DNA of 55,519 nt, from NCBI GenBank assembly GCA_903906425.1, contig CAIVKH010000231.1, positions 1-55,519 of the forward strand. The letters run 5' to 3'. The notes under the pieces are model-generated. The model made no database searches and was not told where the DNA came from. It worked only from the letters and a program-made list of their open reading frames with translations. Below are positions 8,526 through 16,605 of this stretch, piece after piece; within the stretch, counting starts at the first letter, position 1; every line of letters starts with the position of its first letter. The position numbers and the translations under genes were made by a program. This DNA comes from an uncultured bacterium (GTDB lineage Bacteria; Verrucomicrobiota; Kiritimatiellia; CAIVKH01).

Positions 8526-8611
8526 GGAAGCAAGACTCCCGATAATTTCACGGGATTCGGGCGGCGGCATGCTTCGAGCCGCTCCAAATCCCGGCTACCG
8601 CTCCGCGCGTA

Positions 8612-9106
8612 TTATTTATTCTTCTCGACGATTTCTTTGATTTTTTCCACGGCTGCTTTTCTGTCTTCGGCCGAAAGCGTGGCGAGTTTCTTTTCGTAGG
8701 CGTCCTTCTTGCGGACGCTTGAATCGTAGGCGAGGAACTCGAAAATCTGCTTCGCCTCGGCCTTGTCGAAGCTGGCGTCGGGCTTGTACATCATGCGTTT
8801 GATATAGCGTTCCCACTCGCCGGGCAGCACGAAGTCCGAATTGATCGGGCGGCTCAGCTTGTGGCATTGCGCGCATTTTTCGGCAAAGATCTTGTATTTC
8901 GCCTGCATCGGCGCCGGGTACGACGAGACATCAATCGTCGCCGGTCCGGCCTCGGCTTTTGCGATCCGGCTTTGCGGATCATCGTTGGGCTTGTCCGCCG
9001 CCGCTGCGCCGGCGGCGAGCAGGAGAGTTCCAATGATTGGGAAAATGCGGCGGGCAAATTTCCAATCATTGGAAACCAGGCTGGCAAAGTGGCGCGCGGA
9101 TTTCAT
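8612..9106 (-). CDS. monohaem cytochrome c with repeat-derived signal region
   Basis: A 164-residue periplasmic cytochrome-like protein. CAQCHKL is the only haem site; the second half is helical and rich in Lys and Glu (AEDRKAAVEKIKEIVEKNK). Start ATG 9106 has GGGAG 6 nt upstream. The N-terminus is remarkable: residues ~11-27 (VSNDWKFARRIFPIIG) are encoded by two copies of the dispersed palindrome, directly joined to the hydrophobic core TLLLAAGAAAADKP of a signal peptide. Either the element inserted into the signal-peptide region without breaking the frame, or it became the n-region. It is in the bc operon, between porin and Rieske genes. Confidence 0.85.
   Translation of the reverse strand: MKSARHFASLVSNDWKFARRIFPIIGTLLLAAGAAAADKPNDDPQSRIAKAEAGPATIDVSSYPAPMQAKYKIFAEKCAQCHKLSRPINSDFVLPGEWERYIKRMMYKPDASFDKAEAKQIFEFLAYDSSVRKKDAYEKKLATLSAEDRKAAVEKIKEIVEKNK
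9028..9074. repeat. dispersed palindrome pair inside a coding region
   Basis: Copies at 9028-9042 (extra G on one arm) and 9060-9074 (perfect), with centres 9035 and 9067, 32 bp apart. The spacer is AAATGCGGCGGGCAAAT. Both lie within the 5' coding region of the cytochrome gene at 8612-9106. Confidence 0.9.
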
Positions 9107-9125
9107 GAAACTCCCGCAGGTTGGA

Positions 9126-10301
9126 TCAGAAGCCGACGGCCAGTTGAAGGTTCAACTGGTCTTTGGCGAGATCCTCGTTGTCCGATGTGTTGAATTCGTA
9201 GTCACCCTTGACCACGAACGTGCCGGCGACGTGATAATCAATTCCGACCGCCGTTTGTTTCGTCGTGCCCTCGCCGTTGTCGGCGTTGACTTCTGCGTAG
9301 CGGGCGACGAGTTCGGTCTTGTTTAGCACCGAAATGTCGGAGTTCAGGCCGCTGAGTTTGTAGGCCGCCTGGGCCCACCATCCGTCAGGCTTCACATCAC
9401 CAGCGAGGGTTTCCTCCTTGGTTGTCATATATTCGCCGCGAAGTTCGATTGCGGGCGTCAGGTGCAGGCGCGCATCGAAAACAGCGGCGGACCAGGAGAG
9501 GTCGCCCTTGCTGTCCCACTTGCCGGTCTCGCCGGAAATGCCGGCTTCGAAATCGGAGCCTTCAACGAACGGCTGGAAGAATCCAACGCGACCGCCGTAG
9601 CCGAGCGAGTTGTTCTGGTTGACGACCGGATCGAAGGTCAACGTTTCGACTGTCACTTCGTTGCCGTTTTCGTCCGTCGTCGTTTCCGTGGAATGGCCGG
9701 GGCAGTTGACGACATAGGCGGCGTAGTTAAACAGACCGTCGCCCGCGTTGATTCCTCCGCGCAGCTCGATGCCGATGTCGGACTCGGGCAGGATCGCGGT
9801 TTCGTCGGCGCGCGGCAGCGGGAATGTCGGAAGCTTGTTGATCCACGCCGGATCGCTCGTCTCAATGAACGATCCCATGGGCAGGACGATTTTGCCGGCG
9901 ACCAGCATCGCTTCGTCGCAGAGCAGATAGTCCAGTTGCGCATATTCAATCGTTGTCTCCGTCGCCGTCTCGCCGTTCTCATCGCTCGAAACCTCGAGTT
10001 CCAGTTCGCACTCGAAAAGGAGTTTGTTGCCGACACGGTAGAGGAAGATCGGATCGACGCTGCCGAGTGTGAAGCCGCCATCGCCGCCCTGCTGCTTGCT
10101 GTAGAGCAGCGACATGTTGCCGCTCAGAACCATGTTGTTGTTCGCGGCGGCTTCCTCGCTGGTCGAGGCCTTCGCCTCCAGTTCGCTGACCTTCAATTTG
10201 AGCGCGTTAAATTCCTCGTCCGTCACCGCGCGGGCGGAACCCGCGGCGAAAAGCGCCACCACGATTGCCGGGACCATCATCCGTTGAAATTTGCTGTCCA
10301 T
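9126..10301 (-). CDS. outer-membrane porin-like beta-barrel
   Basis: A 391-residue protein with a signal peptide (VPAIVVALFAAGSARA), a short coiled coil (EFNALKLKVSELEAKASTSE), then many alternating strands ending LQLAVGF, a terminal Phe typical of outer-membrane barrels assembled by Bam. GGGAAG lies upstream of ATG 10301. Embedded in the bc operon, it may admit a substrate or anchor the electron-transfer chain. A porin within a bc gene set is unusual and reminiscent of operons for periplasmic anaerobic respiration. Acidic composition dominates (ENGETATETT and similar loops). Confidence 0.85.
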   Translation of the reverse strand: MDSKFQRMMVPAIVVALFAAGSARAVTDEEFNALKLKVSELEAKASTSEEAAANNNMVLSGNMSLLYSKQQGGDGGFTLGSVDPIFLYRVGNKLLFECELELEVSSDENGETATETTIEYAQLDYLLCDEAMLVAGKIVLPMGSFIETSDPAWINKLPTFPLPRADETAILPESDIGIELRGGINAGDGLFNYAAYVVNCPGHSTETTTDENGNEVTVETLTFDPVVNQNNSLGYGGRVGFFQPFVEGSDFEAGISGETGKWDSKGDLSWSAAVFDARLHLTPAIELRGEYMTTKEETLAGDVKPDGWWAQAAYKLSGLNSDISVLNKTELVARYAEVNADNGEGTTKQTAVGIDYHVAGTFVVKGDYEFNTSDNEDLAKDQLNLQLAVGF

Positions 10302-10313
10302 GACAGGTCTTCC

Positions 10314-10616
10314 CTATTTGTTCGAAGCTTGGAGGTATTCGGTGATCTTCCGCGCATCCGCGCCGTTGAGCGACGCGCGCACCTGCATGTGCAACATGAC
10401 GGTCTTCCACTGCGCATCCGTGCGCTCGGTGGCGTAGCGTTCCGTATGGCAGCGCGCGCAATGGACCGCATACAACTGCTGGCCATTGAGCGATGAGGCC
10501 GCTCGCGCGGACGTAGCCCCGAACTCAACGATCGTCGCTGCAACCAATGCGGCGGCCCCGGCCGTCGAGCCGAGGCAAACGGCGATTTTGTTTACGTTGA
10601 TCCACCGAATGTTCAT
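10314..10616 (-). CDS. small monohaem cytochrome c
   Basis: A 100-residue protein with signal peptide (IAVCLGSTAGAAALVAATIV) and one haem site HCARCHTE. First gene of the operon, ending 12 nt before the porin gene starts. ATG 10616 is preceded by AAGGAAG; longer in-frame starts lack this. It probably acts as a periplasmic electron shuttle for the complex encoded downstream. The gap to the oppositely oriented gene at 11136 should hold the operon promoter. Confidence 0.88.
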   Translation of the reverse strand: MNIRWINVNKIAVCLGSTAGAAALVAATIVEFGATSARAASSLNGQQLYAVHCARCHTERYATERTDAQWKTVMLHMQVRASLNGADARKITEYLQASNK

Positions 10617-11135
10617 GCATGCTTCCTTCGTTTTCGAGCCAGACGTTAGCCCGTCTGAGATTTTGCGAAATGGCGGCATCCCACATTCCGTCCGTCGCGG
10701 AACCCGCAATGCGTACACGGGCACCTTGCGGGTTGCGGGGCGCAGTGCGCCGCCCACGCGCGAGCTCACAGCGGAATACACGGCATCACATCTATCGCGG
10801 AAATGGGAAGGCGGTTTCTCTGTCAGCGGCGGCAAATGCGATTCGCACACTCAGTTCATCGCCTGTGATCAAGCGACGACAGATATTTCTCGCTGGTCTG
10901 CATGCTCGCGCATGGGGAAGCACGTCGCACCAACTCCGACCAGCGTGTTCGCCACCAACGTGGCACATTTATGCGCGTGCTCTTGACTGGAAACAAAAGC
11001 GTGGGAGATTCCCGTCCTCACATGAGAAGCGGCAAATCCAGAGTCGGAGTTGGAAGCAGACGAATTGACCATTTGGAGCATCGAAGTGGACAATCCCGCG
11101 ACGACACACATTCAAACGAAATCGTGCAGCGCAGC
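10617..11135. other. divergent intergenic region
   Basis: 519 bp between the start of the bc operon (minus) and a small HTH/zinc-ribbon gene (plus). It must carry both promoters, but I could not identify convincing -35/-10 pairs by eye. No palindrome copies and no gene-like frame are present; frames at 10486-11068 are shadows. Confidence 0.5.
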
Positions 11136-11468
11136 ATGGACGCAACGCCGATATCTGGTGGCGACTCTGCGGTGTGTCTGAAGAAGAAATGGTTCTCGCA
11201 CGCCGAGGCCGCGGCCTATCTTGGCATGAAGGAGCTGGGCCTCGCCAATATCGTTGACCTCGCCGTAATTCACCCGCATACGAGGCGTGACCGCGTCCGC
11301 TACCTGGGCGTAGAACTGGAAAAATATCGCGCCGTCACACTTTGCCCCCAATGCAAGGACCACTTCGCCATCACCGGCCGCAAATCAGGCTTGTGCACAG
11401 GCTGCAAGAACCTCTTCACGCCGCCCGCCGATCTGCCGCAGGCGGATACCCCCTACAGCGACGACTAA
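11136..11468 (+). CDS. small HTH plus zinc-ribbon protein
   Basis: A 110-residue protein. The first part (KKWFSHAEAAAYLGMKELG) resembles an excisionase/MerR-type winged helix-turn-helix, and RRDRVRYLGVELEKYRA continues that fold. The second part has two CxxC knuckles 17 residues apart (LCPQCKDHF and LCTGCKNLF), a likely zinc ribbon. I chose ATG 11136 because the homologous-looking domain starts soon after; the frame is open back to 10902. The gene runs convergently into the GT4 gene, overlapping it by 4 nt. Function unknown; DNA binding is an inference. Confidence 0.6.
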   Translation: MDATPISGGDSAVCLKKKWFSHAEAAAYLGMKELGLANIVDLAVIHPHTRRDRVRYLGVELEKYRAVTLCPQCKDHFAITGRKSGLCTGCKNLFTPPADLPQADTPYSDD

Positions 11469-12745
11469 GAACCCTCGCCGAAGAGAATTGCCAGACGCGC
11501 TGCGAGCCTGCGTCGCGCGACGGAAAAGGAGAAATACTTCAAGCCGAGTTCGTAGTTCTTCTTCGCCCATTCATCGCGCATCGCCGTGTTTGTCAGAATT
11601 TCCTTCGCCTGCCTGACGACATCGTTTGTGATGAGCTGCGTCATTTCGATGCACTTGAAGCCGAGCGGATCGATGTCGCGCGCATAGACCGCGTAGGTGT
11701 TCACGACAATCGGCTTTTCGAAATAGACGGCTTCCAGAAATGCATTGCCGAATCCCTCGTAAAAACTCGGATACGTCACGATGTCCGCGTGCGGATACAC
11801 GTCGAACAGCGTGTAAACTTTTCTTCCTTCGGAATTCTCGCCGCGCGTTTCGCCGATGCGGTCGGCAATGAAGCGCACGTCAATCTTCGCGTCGTCAATC
11901 CGTTCGCGCAGCAACTGCATGTAGGCACCGCCTTCGTCGCCGGCGGGATGCGAGATGACGAGCTTCGCGCGCGGATCGCGGAGCTGCCGGACCAGCTCAA
12001 TCGCGTGCTCGATGCCTTTGCGCGCGACGACGCGCGTCGGCTGCAAAATCATCCAGTCATCATCGGCAATTCCGATTTCGCGGCGGAAATCCGCGGTGTA
12101 ATCGTCCCTCGGCGGCGGCGGCGTTTCAAAATCGAGGATGTTCGGAATGAGCGTCGAAGGGATGCCGAACCGCCGCGCGAGCTCCTTTTGCGCCATCGAG
12201 TTGATGACAACGTGCTCCATCCCGAAAAGCATCGGCGGAAATGCAGCCTGCAAATAATCGCCGATGCAGTTGATCGTGAACCGCTCGCGCTCCCACGCGA
12301 AATCGTGGTGATGCGCGATCACCGGCAGCGCCAACTCCGCGATCACCTCCGTCATCGCCAGTCCCAGCGGCACGTGCATCGGAATCGCGAGGATATTCTG
12401 CGGCACGAGCACCTCGATGTGGAATTCCTCGATGAATTTGTAGATCTCGTCCTTGAGCAGCTCCTTGATTTCCTGAATCCGGATCGTAATCGCGCGCGTG
12501 CGGTGAGAGACGCCGAACAATTTTTCCTGCACGGCGGCCACCTCGGGATGACTGAACAGCGCGAGCGGAACGAAGCGGCTCGTATCCGGCGGCGTGTCCA
12601 GCAGCCCGGCCATCCAGTAACACGAATGGCCCATGCCGGTCAGGATGTGCGCCCACTTCTTCGCCTCCAGCGTCACGCCGTCCGTGCCGTGAAACCGCGT
12701 CGAAATGAAACCGACCCGCTTCGGTGAAATGTCCGCAATTCTCAT
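11465..12745 (-). CDS. GT4 glycosyltransferase, candidate mannosyl-transfer enzyme of compatible-solute synthesis
   Basis: A 426-residue retaining GT-B enzyme. N-terminal Rossmann half opens with RVGFISTRFHGTDGVTLEA (acceptor-side glycine motif); the C-terminal donor half shows LQPTRVVARKGIEHAIELV and the EGFGNAFLEA E-x7-E signature (~res 330). The VIAHHHDFAWER segment is shared in style with the GT4 at 13537. It is the last of three minus-strand genes divergent from a GT81-like synthase. In such neighbourhoods a GT4 of this type makes mannosylglucosylglycerate from GDP-mannose; this is inference from context. A palindrome pair separates it from the HAD gene. Confidence 0.82.
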   Translation of the reverse strand: MRIADISPKRVGFISTRFHGTDGVTLEAKKWAHILTGMGHSCYWMAGLLDTPPDTSRFVPLALFSHPEVAAVQEKLFGVSHRTRAITIRIQEIKELLKDEIYKFIEEFHIEVLVPQNILAIPMHVPLGLAMTEVIAELALPVIAHHHDFAWERERFTINCIGDYLQAAFPPMLFGMEHVVINSMAQKELARRFGIPSTLIPNILDFETPPPPRDDYTADFRREIGIADDDWMILQPTRVVARKGIEHAIELVRQLRDPRAKLVISHPAGDEGGAYMQLLRERIDDAKIDVRFIADRIGETRGENSEGRKVYTLFDVYPHADIVTYPSFYEGFGNAFLEAVYFEKPIVVNTYAVYARDIDPLGFKCIEMTQLITNDVVRQAKEILTNTAMRDEWAKKNYELGLKYFSFSVARRRLAARLAILFGEGS

Positions 12746-12776
12746 GTCGCTGAACTTTCTGCACGTTCACCGAAAT

Positions 12777-12823
12777 TTCCAATCATTGGAAATTTTCGGA
12801 CGCGCATTTTCCAATCATTGGAA
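12777..12823. repeat. dispersed palindrome pair
   Basis: Two perfect copies, 12777-12791 and 12809-12823, centres 32 bp apart, with spacer ATTTTCGGACGCGCATT. The right copy supplies the last codons and the TGA stop of the HAD gene (12815-13540); the left copy lies 32 bp upstream of the GT4 start. Confidence 0.93.
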
Positions 12824-13540
12824 GTTACGAATCCGTTCGCCGAGTTCGCGCCAGCCGCCGGAAGTATTTCCGCTCGTTTCCTGCGACAGATGCCACGTTT
12901 GAAATCCCTGTTCTTGCGCGGGTGAAATGTCGTTGAACTCGTCGTCGCCGACGATGAGCGTTTCCGCCGGCGTGATTTCGTGCGCGGCCAGACGCGCGGT
13001 GAGCAGCCGGAAAACGTGCGGGTCGGGTTTGCTGAATCCGTGCTCGAACGACAGGAAGCAGAGCGACGGCTCGAAAATTTTGCGGCGCAGCTTCGCGCTG
13101 GCGAGCGCACCGTCGAGTTCGCGCAGCGTGTAGTGCTGGCAGTTCGAGACGAGGCCGAGGGAGATCTTCGCGCGGACGAGCCGCTTGAGAACGGCGGCCG
13201 CGCCGGGCGCAAGGCGGCTGGTGTGCCACAGCTGGACTTGCTCGAAGATGAATTCCTCGCGCTGCGCGGACGGCAGCTCTGCAAGCGTCGGGAAAATTTC
13301 CGTGATGACATCCGGCCAGAAAACTTCGGGGAACGGAATGCCCAGTTCGCCGGCTGCGGCCTGTTCGCGATCCACGATGACCTGGCAGCGCCGGCCAAGC
13401 TCCAGCAGCGTCATCTCCTCCGCGCCGTCCGGCAGCATCTGGATGCAAAGTTTCGTCCAAAGCTGCTCTGCGTCGTCCGGGCGCGGGCCGACTTCGAGGA
13501 GCGTCCGGTAGATGTCAAAAATGGCGGCGCGGATTTTCAT
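12815..13540 (-). CDS. HAD-superfamily phosphatase, candidate glucosyl-3-phosphoglycerate phosphatase
   Basis: A 241-residue HAD hydrolase. Motif I is AIFDIYRTLLE with the nucleophile Asp8; the usual second Asp is Tyr, as in the DIYGT subgroup. Motif II is GLVSNCQ, motif III Lys in FSKPDPHVF, motif IV VGDDEFNDI, giving the complete catalytic set. ATG 13540 has AGGAGCG upstream and overlaps the preceding GT4 stop by 4 nt. The C-terminus NFQ-stop is read from a dispersed palindrome, so the original end may have been different. Next to a GT81-like synthase, dephosphorylation of a glycosyl-3-phosphoglycerate is a reasonable role, but unproven. Confidence 0.8.
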   Translation of the reverse strand: MKIRAAIFDIYRTLLEVGPRPDDAEQLWTKLCIQMLPDGAEEMTLLELGRRCQVIVDREQAAAGELGIPFPEVFWPDVITEIFPTLAELPSAQREEFIFEQVQLWHTSRLAPGAAAVLKRLVRAKISLGLVSNCQHYTLRELDGALASAKLRRKIFEPSLCFLSFEHGFSKPDPHVFRLLTARLAAHEITPAETLIVGDDEFNDISPAQEQGFQTWHLSQETSGNTSGGWRELGERIRNFQ

Positions 13541-15099
13541 GTGTCGCTCCTGAGCAATAGCGGGAAGAGATGCTGCGAATCGAGGCGTTGGCGGATGAAG
13601 GCCTCCTGCGCCTGAAAATCGCGCGGATGTTTTTCGCGATGATTTTTTGCGGCGGCAAGCAAATCGGCGAACCGTTGCGCGTACGCTTTTGCACCGAGCC
13701 ATTTTTCCGCGCTGCGCGGCCACGGCGTGACGCGAAGTTTCTTCGCTGCGGCATCGTGTTGCCATCGCGCTAGAAACGGATTCAGCGGCGCGCCGAGTAT
13801 CCACGATCTTTCAACCGGCTGCGCGAGGATTTCGAGCTGTGCCGTCAGCGTCAGCCGGCTGAATGGAACCGGCATCGCCGCGTCGGTCGCGAGCAGTTGA
13901 AGATGTCCGACGAACCGGCGGCACGACTGCGGAATTTCATTTTTCAATCCGGCCAGGATTTTCTTCTGCCGCGTAATTTCGTCCGGGCGGTCAAATAAAT
14001 CCGGATGAATCAGGATTTCGTCGTAGGCGTACGGAAAACGAAATCCAAATTGCGCAAGGTCGGGCGATATGTTCGGCAATCGCCGCGCGATGAGCGGGCG
14101 GCGCGATGCTGCGGCTTCGATGAACGGCAGACCGAATCCTTCCTGAATCGAGGTCAGCATCACCACTTCACTTGCGGCGATGAGCGCGGGAACGGAAGGT
14201 TTTTTGCTTTCATCGCCGCGCATGAGCGCGAGCCAGAGCGGCCATTTGTTGCGGCGCGCGGCGGCTTCGAGTTTTTCGAAATACGGCCGCTCATCTTCAG
14301 AACTCACGCCGCCGGTCGTGACGAGCATTGCGTCCGGACGCAGCCAGCGCGTGAGCAGCAGGGCCTCGGCCATATTTTTTCTTCGCAGCATCCGGCACGG
14401 AAGAATCCAGACCGGCGCGTCCGTCGCGAGCTGTTCGCGCAGCCACGCGCGCGCCTCGCGAATGCGCGCCGCGGGCACGGGCGCTGAAATCGTGACCGGA
14501 TTCGGAAGCCAGGCGACGGGCGCGCGGCAATTCGCGGCGAGAATTTCCGCGTCGGTGGAATTGATCGCGGCGTGGCCGGTGCGCGGCGACGTGGAGAAAA
14601 TAGTTTTCGCGACGGCGGCGGGCGTGCGGAATCCGCAGCGAATAAAATCGGGCCAGCGCTGCCAGCGGCTGTCGAACCACCAGTCGTGATGATGCGCGAT
14701 GATCGGAATGTTCCGCTCATCGCAGACGCGTTCGAGTTCGCGGACAAGCAGAAGATTTCTGCCGAGACCGGAATTGTGAAACCAGACGACGGATTCTTTG
14801 TCGCCGTCCTCAAGAGAAAGTTTTTTCATCGCGCTGTGAATTTCGCGCGCGATTCGCGACGGCGTAATCCTCTGTTCGGTGATGTAACCGAAGGCCGGGT
14901 TGATGAGATGGCGGACGGGAACCGGGCTGACTGCACTTTGAAAATTCTTGCGCCACGCCGCGTCGGATGGTTCGCCGGAGACGAGGACGATGGAGGAAAT
15001 ATTCATGGCGCCGTTTGCAACAAGATTGCGCGTGCCTTCCTCGATGACACGCCTGACGCCGCCTGGCCGCAGATGAAAATGGACGATGACCAGTTTCAT
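13537..15099 (-). CDS. GT4-like glycosyltransferase
   Basis: A 520-residue GT-B protein. It starts MKLVIVHFHLRPGGVRRVIE with the GGV acceptor loop, has IIAHHHDWWFDSRWQRWP, a donor-side start WILPCRMLRRKNMAEALLL and EGFGLPFIEAAASRRP, the E-x7-E signature. The C-terminal ~120 residues after the fold are an extension with WRIL-like tryptophans (RSWILGAPLNPFLARW). It is the first gene of a translationally coupled pair with the HAD phosphatase and is divergent from the GT81-like gene. Substrate unknown; membership in the glucosylglycerate cluster is positional evidence only. Confidence 0.82.
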   Translation of the reverse strand: MKLVIVHFHLRPGGVRRVIEEGTRNLVANGAMNISSIVLVSGEPSDAAWRKNFQSAVSPVPVRHLINPAFGYITEQRITPSRIAREIHSAMKKLSLEDGDKESVVWFHNSGLGRNLLLVRELERVCDERNIPIIAHHHDWWFDSRWQRWPDFIRCGFRTPAAVAKTIFSTSPRTGHAAINSTDAEILAANCRAPVAWLPNPVTISAPVPAARIREARAWLREQLATDAPVWILPCRMLRRKNMAEALLLTRWLRPDAMLVTTGGVSSEDERPYFEKLEAAARRNKWPLWLALMRGDESKKPSVPALIAASEVVMLTSIQEGFGLPFIEAAASRRPLIARRLPNISPDLAQFGFRFPYAYDEILIHPDLFDRPDEITRQKKILAGLKNEIPQSCRRFVGHLQLLATDAAMPVPFSRLTLTAQLEILAQPVERSWILGAPLNPFLARWQHDAAAKKLRVTPWPRSAEKWLGAKAYAQRFADLLAAAKNHREKHPRDFQAQEAFIRQRLDSQHLFPLLLRSDT

Positions 15100-15193
15100 G
15101 CCGAATACTTTCCGCCATGTTTGGCGCGGCGCAAACGAGTCTTTTTCGCCGGGTCACTTGCGCGCGCGGAATTGAGGCGGAAATTACGGGCGC

Positions 15194-16408
15194 ATGGCAG
15201 ATTTCTTCCAGACGGGCGCTATTGCGACGCTGCACCGGTTGAACGAAAAGAGCCTCGGGCAACTGGAGCGGGAGCTTACCGCGTATTCGGAACACACGCC
15301 GATGGGGCTGGTGTTGCCCTGTCACATCCGGGAACTCGGCACGGCGGCGCTGAAGATCATCGTGCATGAATTGAAGGGCGTGGCCTATCTGCGCCAGATC
15401 GTGGTGGGCATTGACGGCGCGACGAGCAAACGGCAGTGGCGGCGCGCGAAGGCGTTCTTCAGCCAGTTGCCGCAGAAGCCGGCGCTGCTGTGGAATGACG
15501 GTCCGCGCATGAGAGCACTGTTCCAGAAGCTCGATGATGCCGGTCTCCACGCGGGAGACGCCGGGAAGGGGCGCAATGTCTGGATTTGCTTCGGCTATGT
15601 TCTCGCGAGTGCAAAAGCGCACATCGTTGCCGTTCACGATTGCGACATCCTCACGTACAACCGCGAACTGCTTGCCCGCCTCTGTTATCCGGTTGCGCAT
15701 CCGAGCCTGGGCTTCGACTTTTGCAAGGGCTATTACGCACGAGTCAGCGACAAGCTCAACGGCCGCGTCATGCGCCTGCTGGTCACGCCGCTGATCCGCG
15801 CGCTCAAAACCATCATCGGCGCGCATTCGTTTCTCATGTACATGGACACGTTCCGCTATCCGCTGGCCGGCGAATTCTGCCTCGATGTTGACCTGCTGCG
15901 GCGCGTGCGTATCCCGCACGACTGGGCGCTTGAAATCGGCCTGCTCGCCGAGGTGCTGCGCAACTGCGCGCCGCGCGCGATCTGCCAGTCCGAGCTGTGT
16001 GACAACTACGATCACAAACACCAGGAAATGTCGCCCGACGATGCGGACCGGGGGCTGAACAAAATGGCCGTGGACATCGCGAAATCTTTTTTCCGCTACA
16101 TGGCCGCCGAAGGCATCAAACTGGACACCGGCCTGTTCGACACGCTGATGAGCACCTACATGCGGCAGGCCGAGGACACGCTGATGTTTTATGCCGCCGA
16201 CGCCGCCACCAACGGCATCCGCTATCCGCGCCACGAGGAGGAAAATTCCGTGGACACGTTCGTGCGCAGCATCCGGGTCGCGGCCAAAAGCTTTCTCGAC
16301 GACCCGCTCTGGTCGGCGCTGATTCCAAACTGGAACCGCATCCAGTCCGCGCTGCCGCTGTTCTTCGACGAGCTCAACGAAGCCGTCCGCCTGGACAGCG
16401 GCGAATAA
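15194..16408 (+). CDS. gpgS: GT81-like glucosyl-3-phosphoglycerate synthase
   Basis: A 404-residue GT-A enzyme expected to transfer glucose from a nucleotide donor to 3-phosphoglycerate, the first step of glucosylglycerate synthesis. Visible marks are LVLPCHIRELGTAALKII, the donor-binding IVVGIDGA, KGRNVWICFGY, and the metal site AVHDCDILTYNRELL (D-x-D). FLMYMDTFRYPLAGEFCLDV and IPHDWALEIGLLAEVL match the acceptor and catalytic region of GpgS/MpgS-type enzymes. Length fits the bacterial family. Divergent from the GT4-HAD-GT4 set, sharing a ~95-bp promoter region. A mannosyl-3-phosphoglycerate synthase-like specificity is an alternative. Confidence 0.78.
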   Translation: MADFFQTGAIATLHRLNEKSLGQLERELTAYSEHTPMGLVLPCHIRELGTAALKIIVHELKGVAYLRQIVVGIDGATSKRQWRRAKAFFSQLPQKPALLWNDGPRMRALFQKLDDAGLHAGDAGKGRNVWICFGYVLASAKAHIVAVHDCDILTYNRELLARLCYPVAHPSLGFDFCKGYYARVSDKLNGRVMRLLVTPLIRALKTIIGAHSFLMYMDTFRYPLAGEFCLDVDLLRRVRIPHDWALEIGLLAEVLRNCAPRAICQSELCDNYDHKHQEMSPDDADRGLNKMAVDIAKSFFRYMAAEGIKLDTGLFDTLMSTYMRQAEDTLMFYAADAATNGIRYPRHEEENSVDTFVRSIRVAAKSFLDDPLWSALIPNWNRIQSALPLFFDELNEAVRLDSGE

Positions 16409-16417
16409 CCCGAAAAC

Positions 16418-16464
16418 TTCCAATGGTTGGAGATTTGCGGAGCGGACATTTCCAATGATTGGAA
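16418..16464. repeat. dispersed palindrome pair
   Basis: Copies at 16418-16432 (TTCCAATGGTTGGAG) and 16450-16464 (perfect), centres 32 bp apart. Spacer ATTTGCGGAGCGGACAT. Located between the GT81-like stop and opgG. Confidence 0.92.
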
Positions 16465-16605
16465 GTTTCATTTCGCGGTGGTCGCGGGCCGCGGCCACTG
16501 GCGCACGCGTTCGTTGCAAGGTATCGTTCCGGCGAGATGCGGACCGAGGGTGCGGGTGCGCGCGGTTGCATTTTCTGGAGCGAGTGAACTTCGGGGAGAC
16601 ATGCA

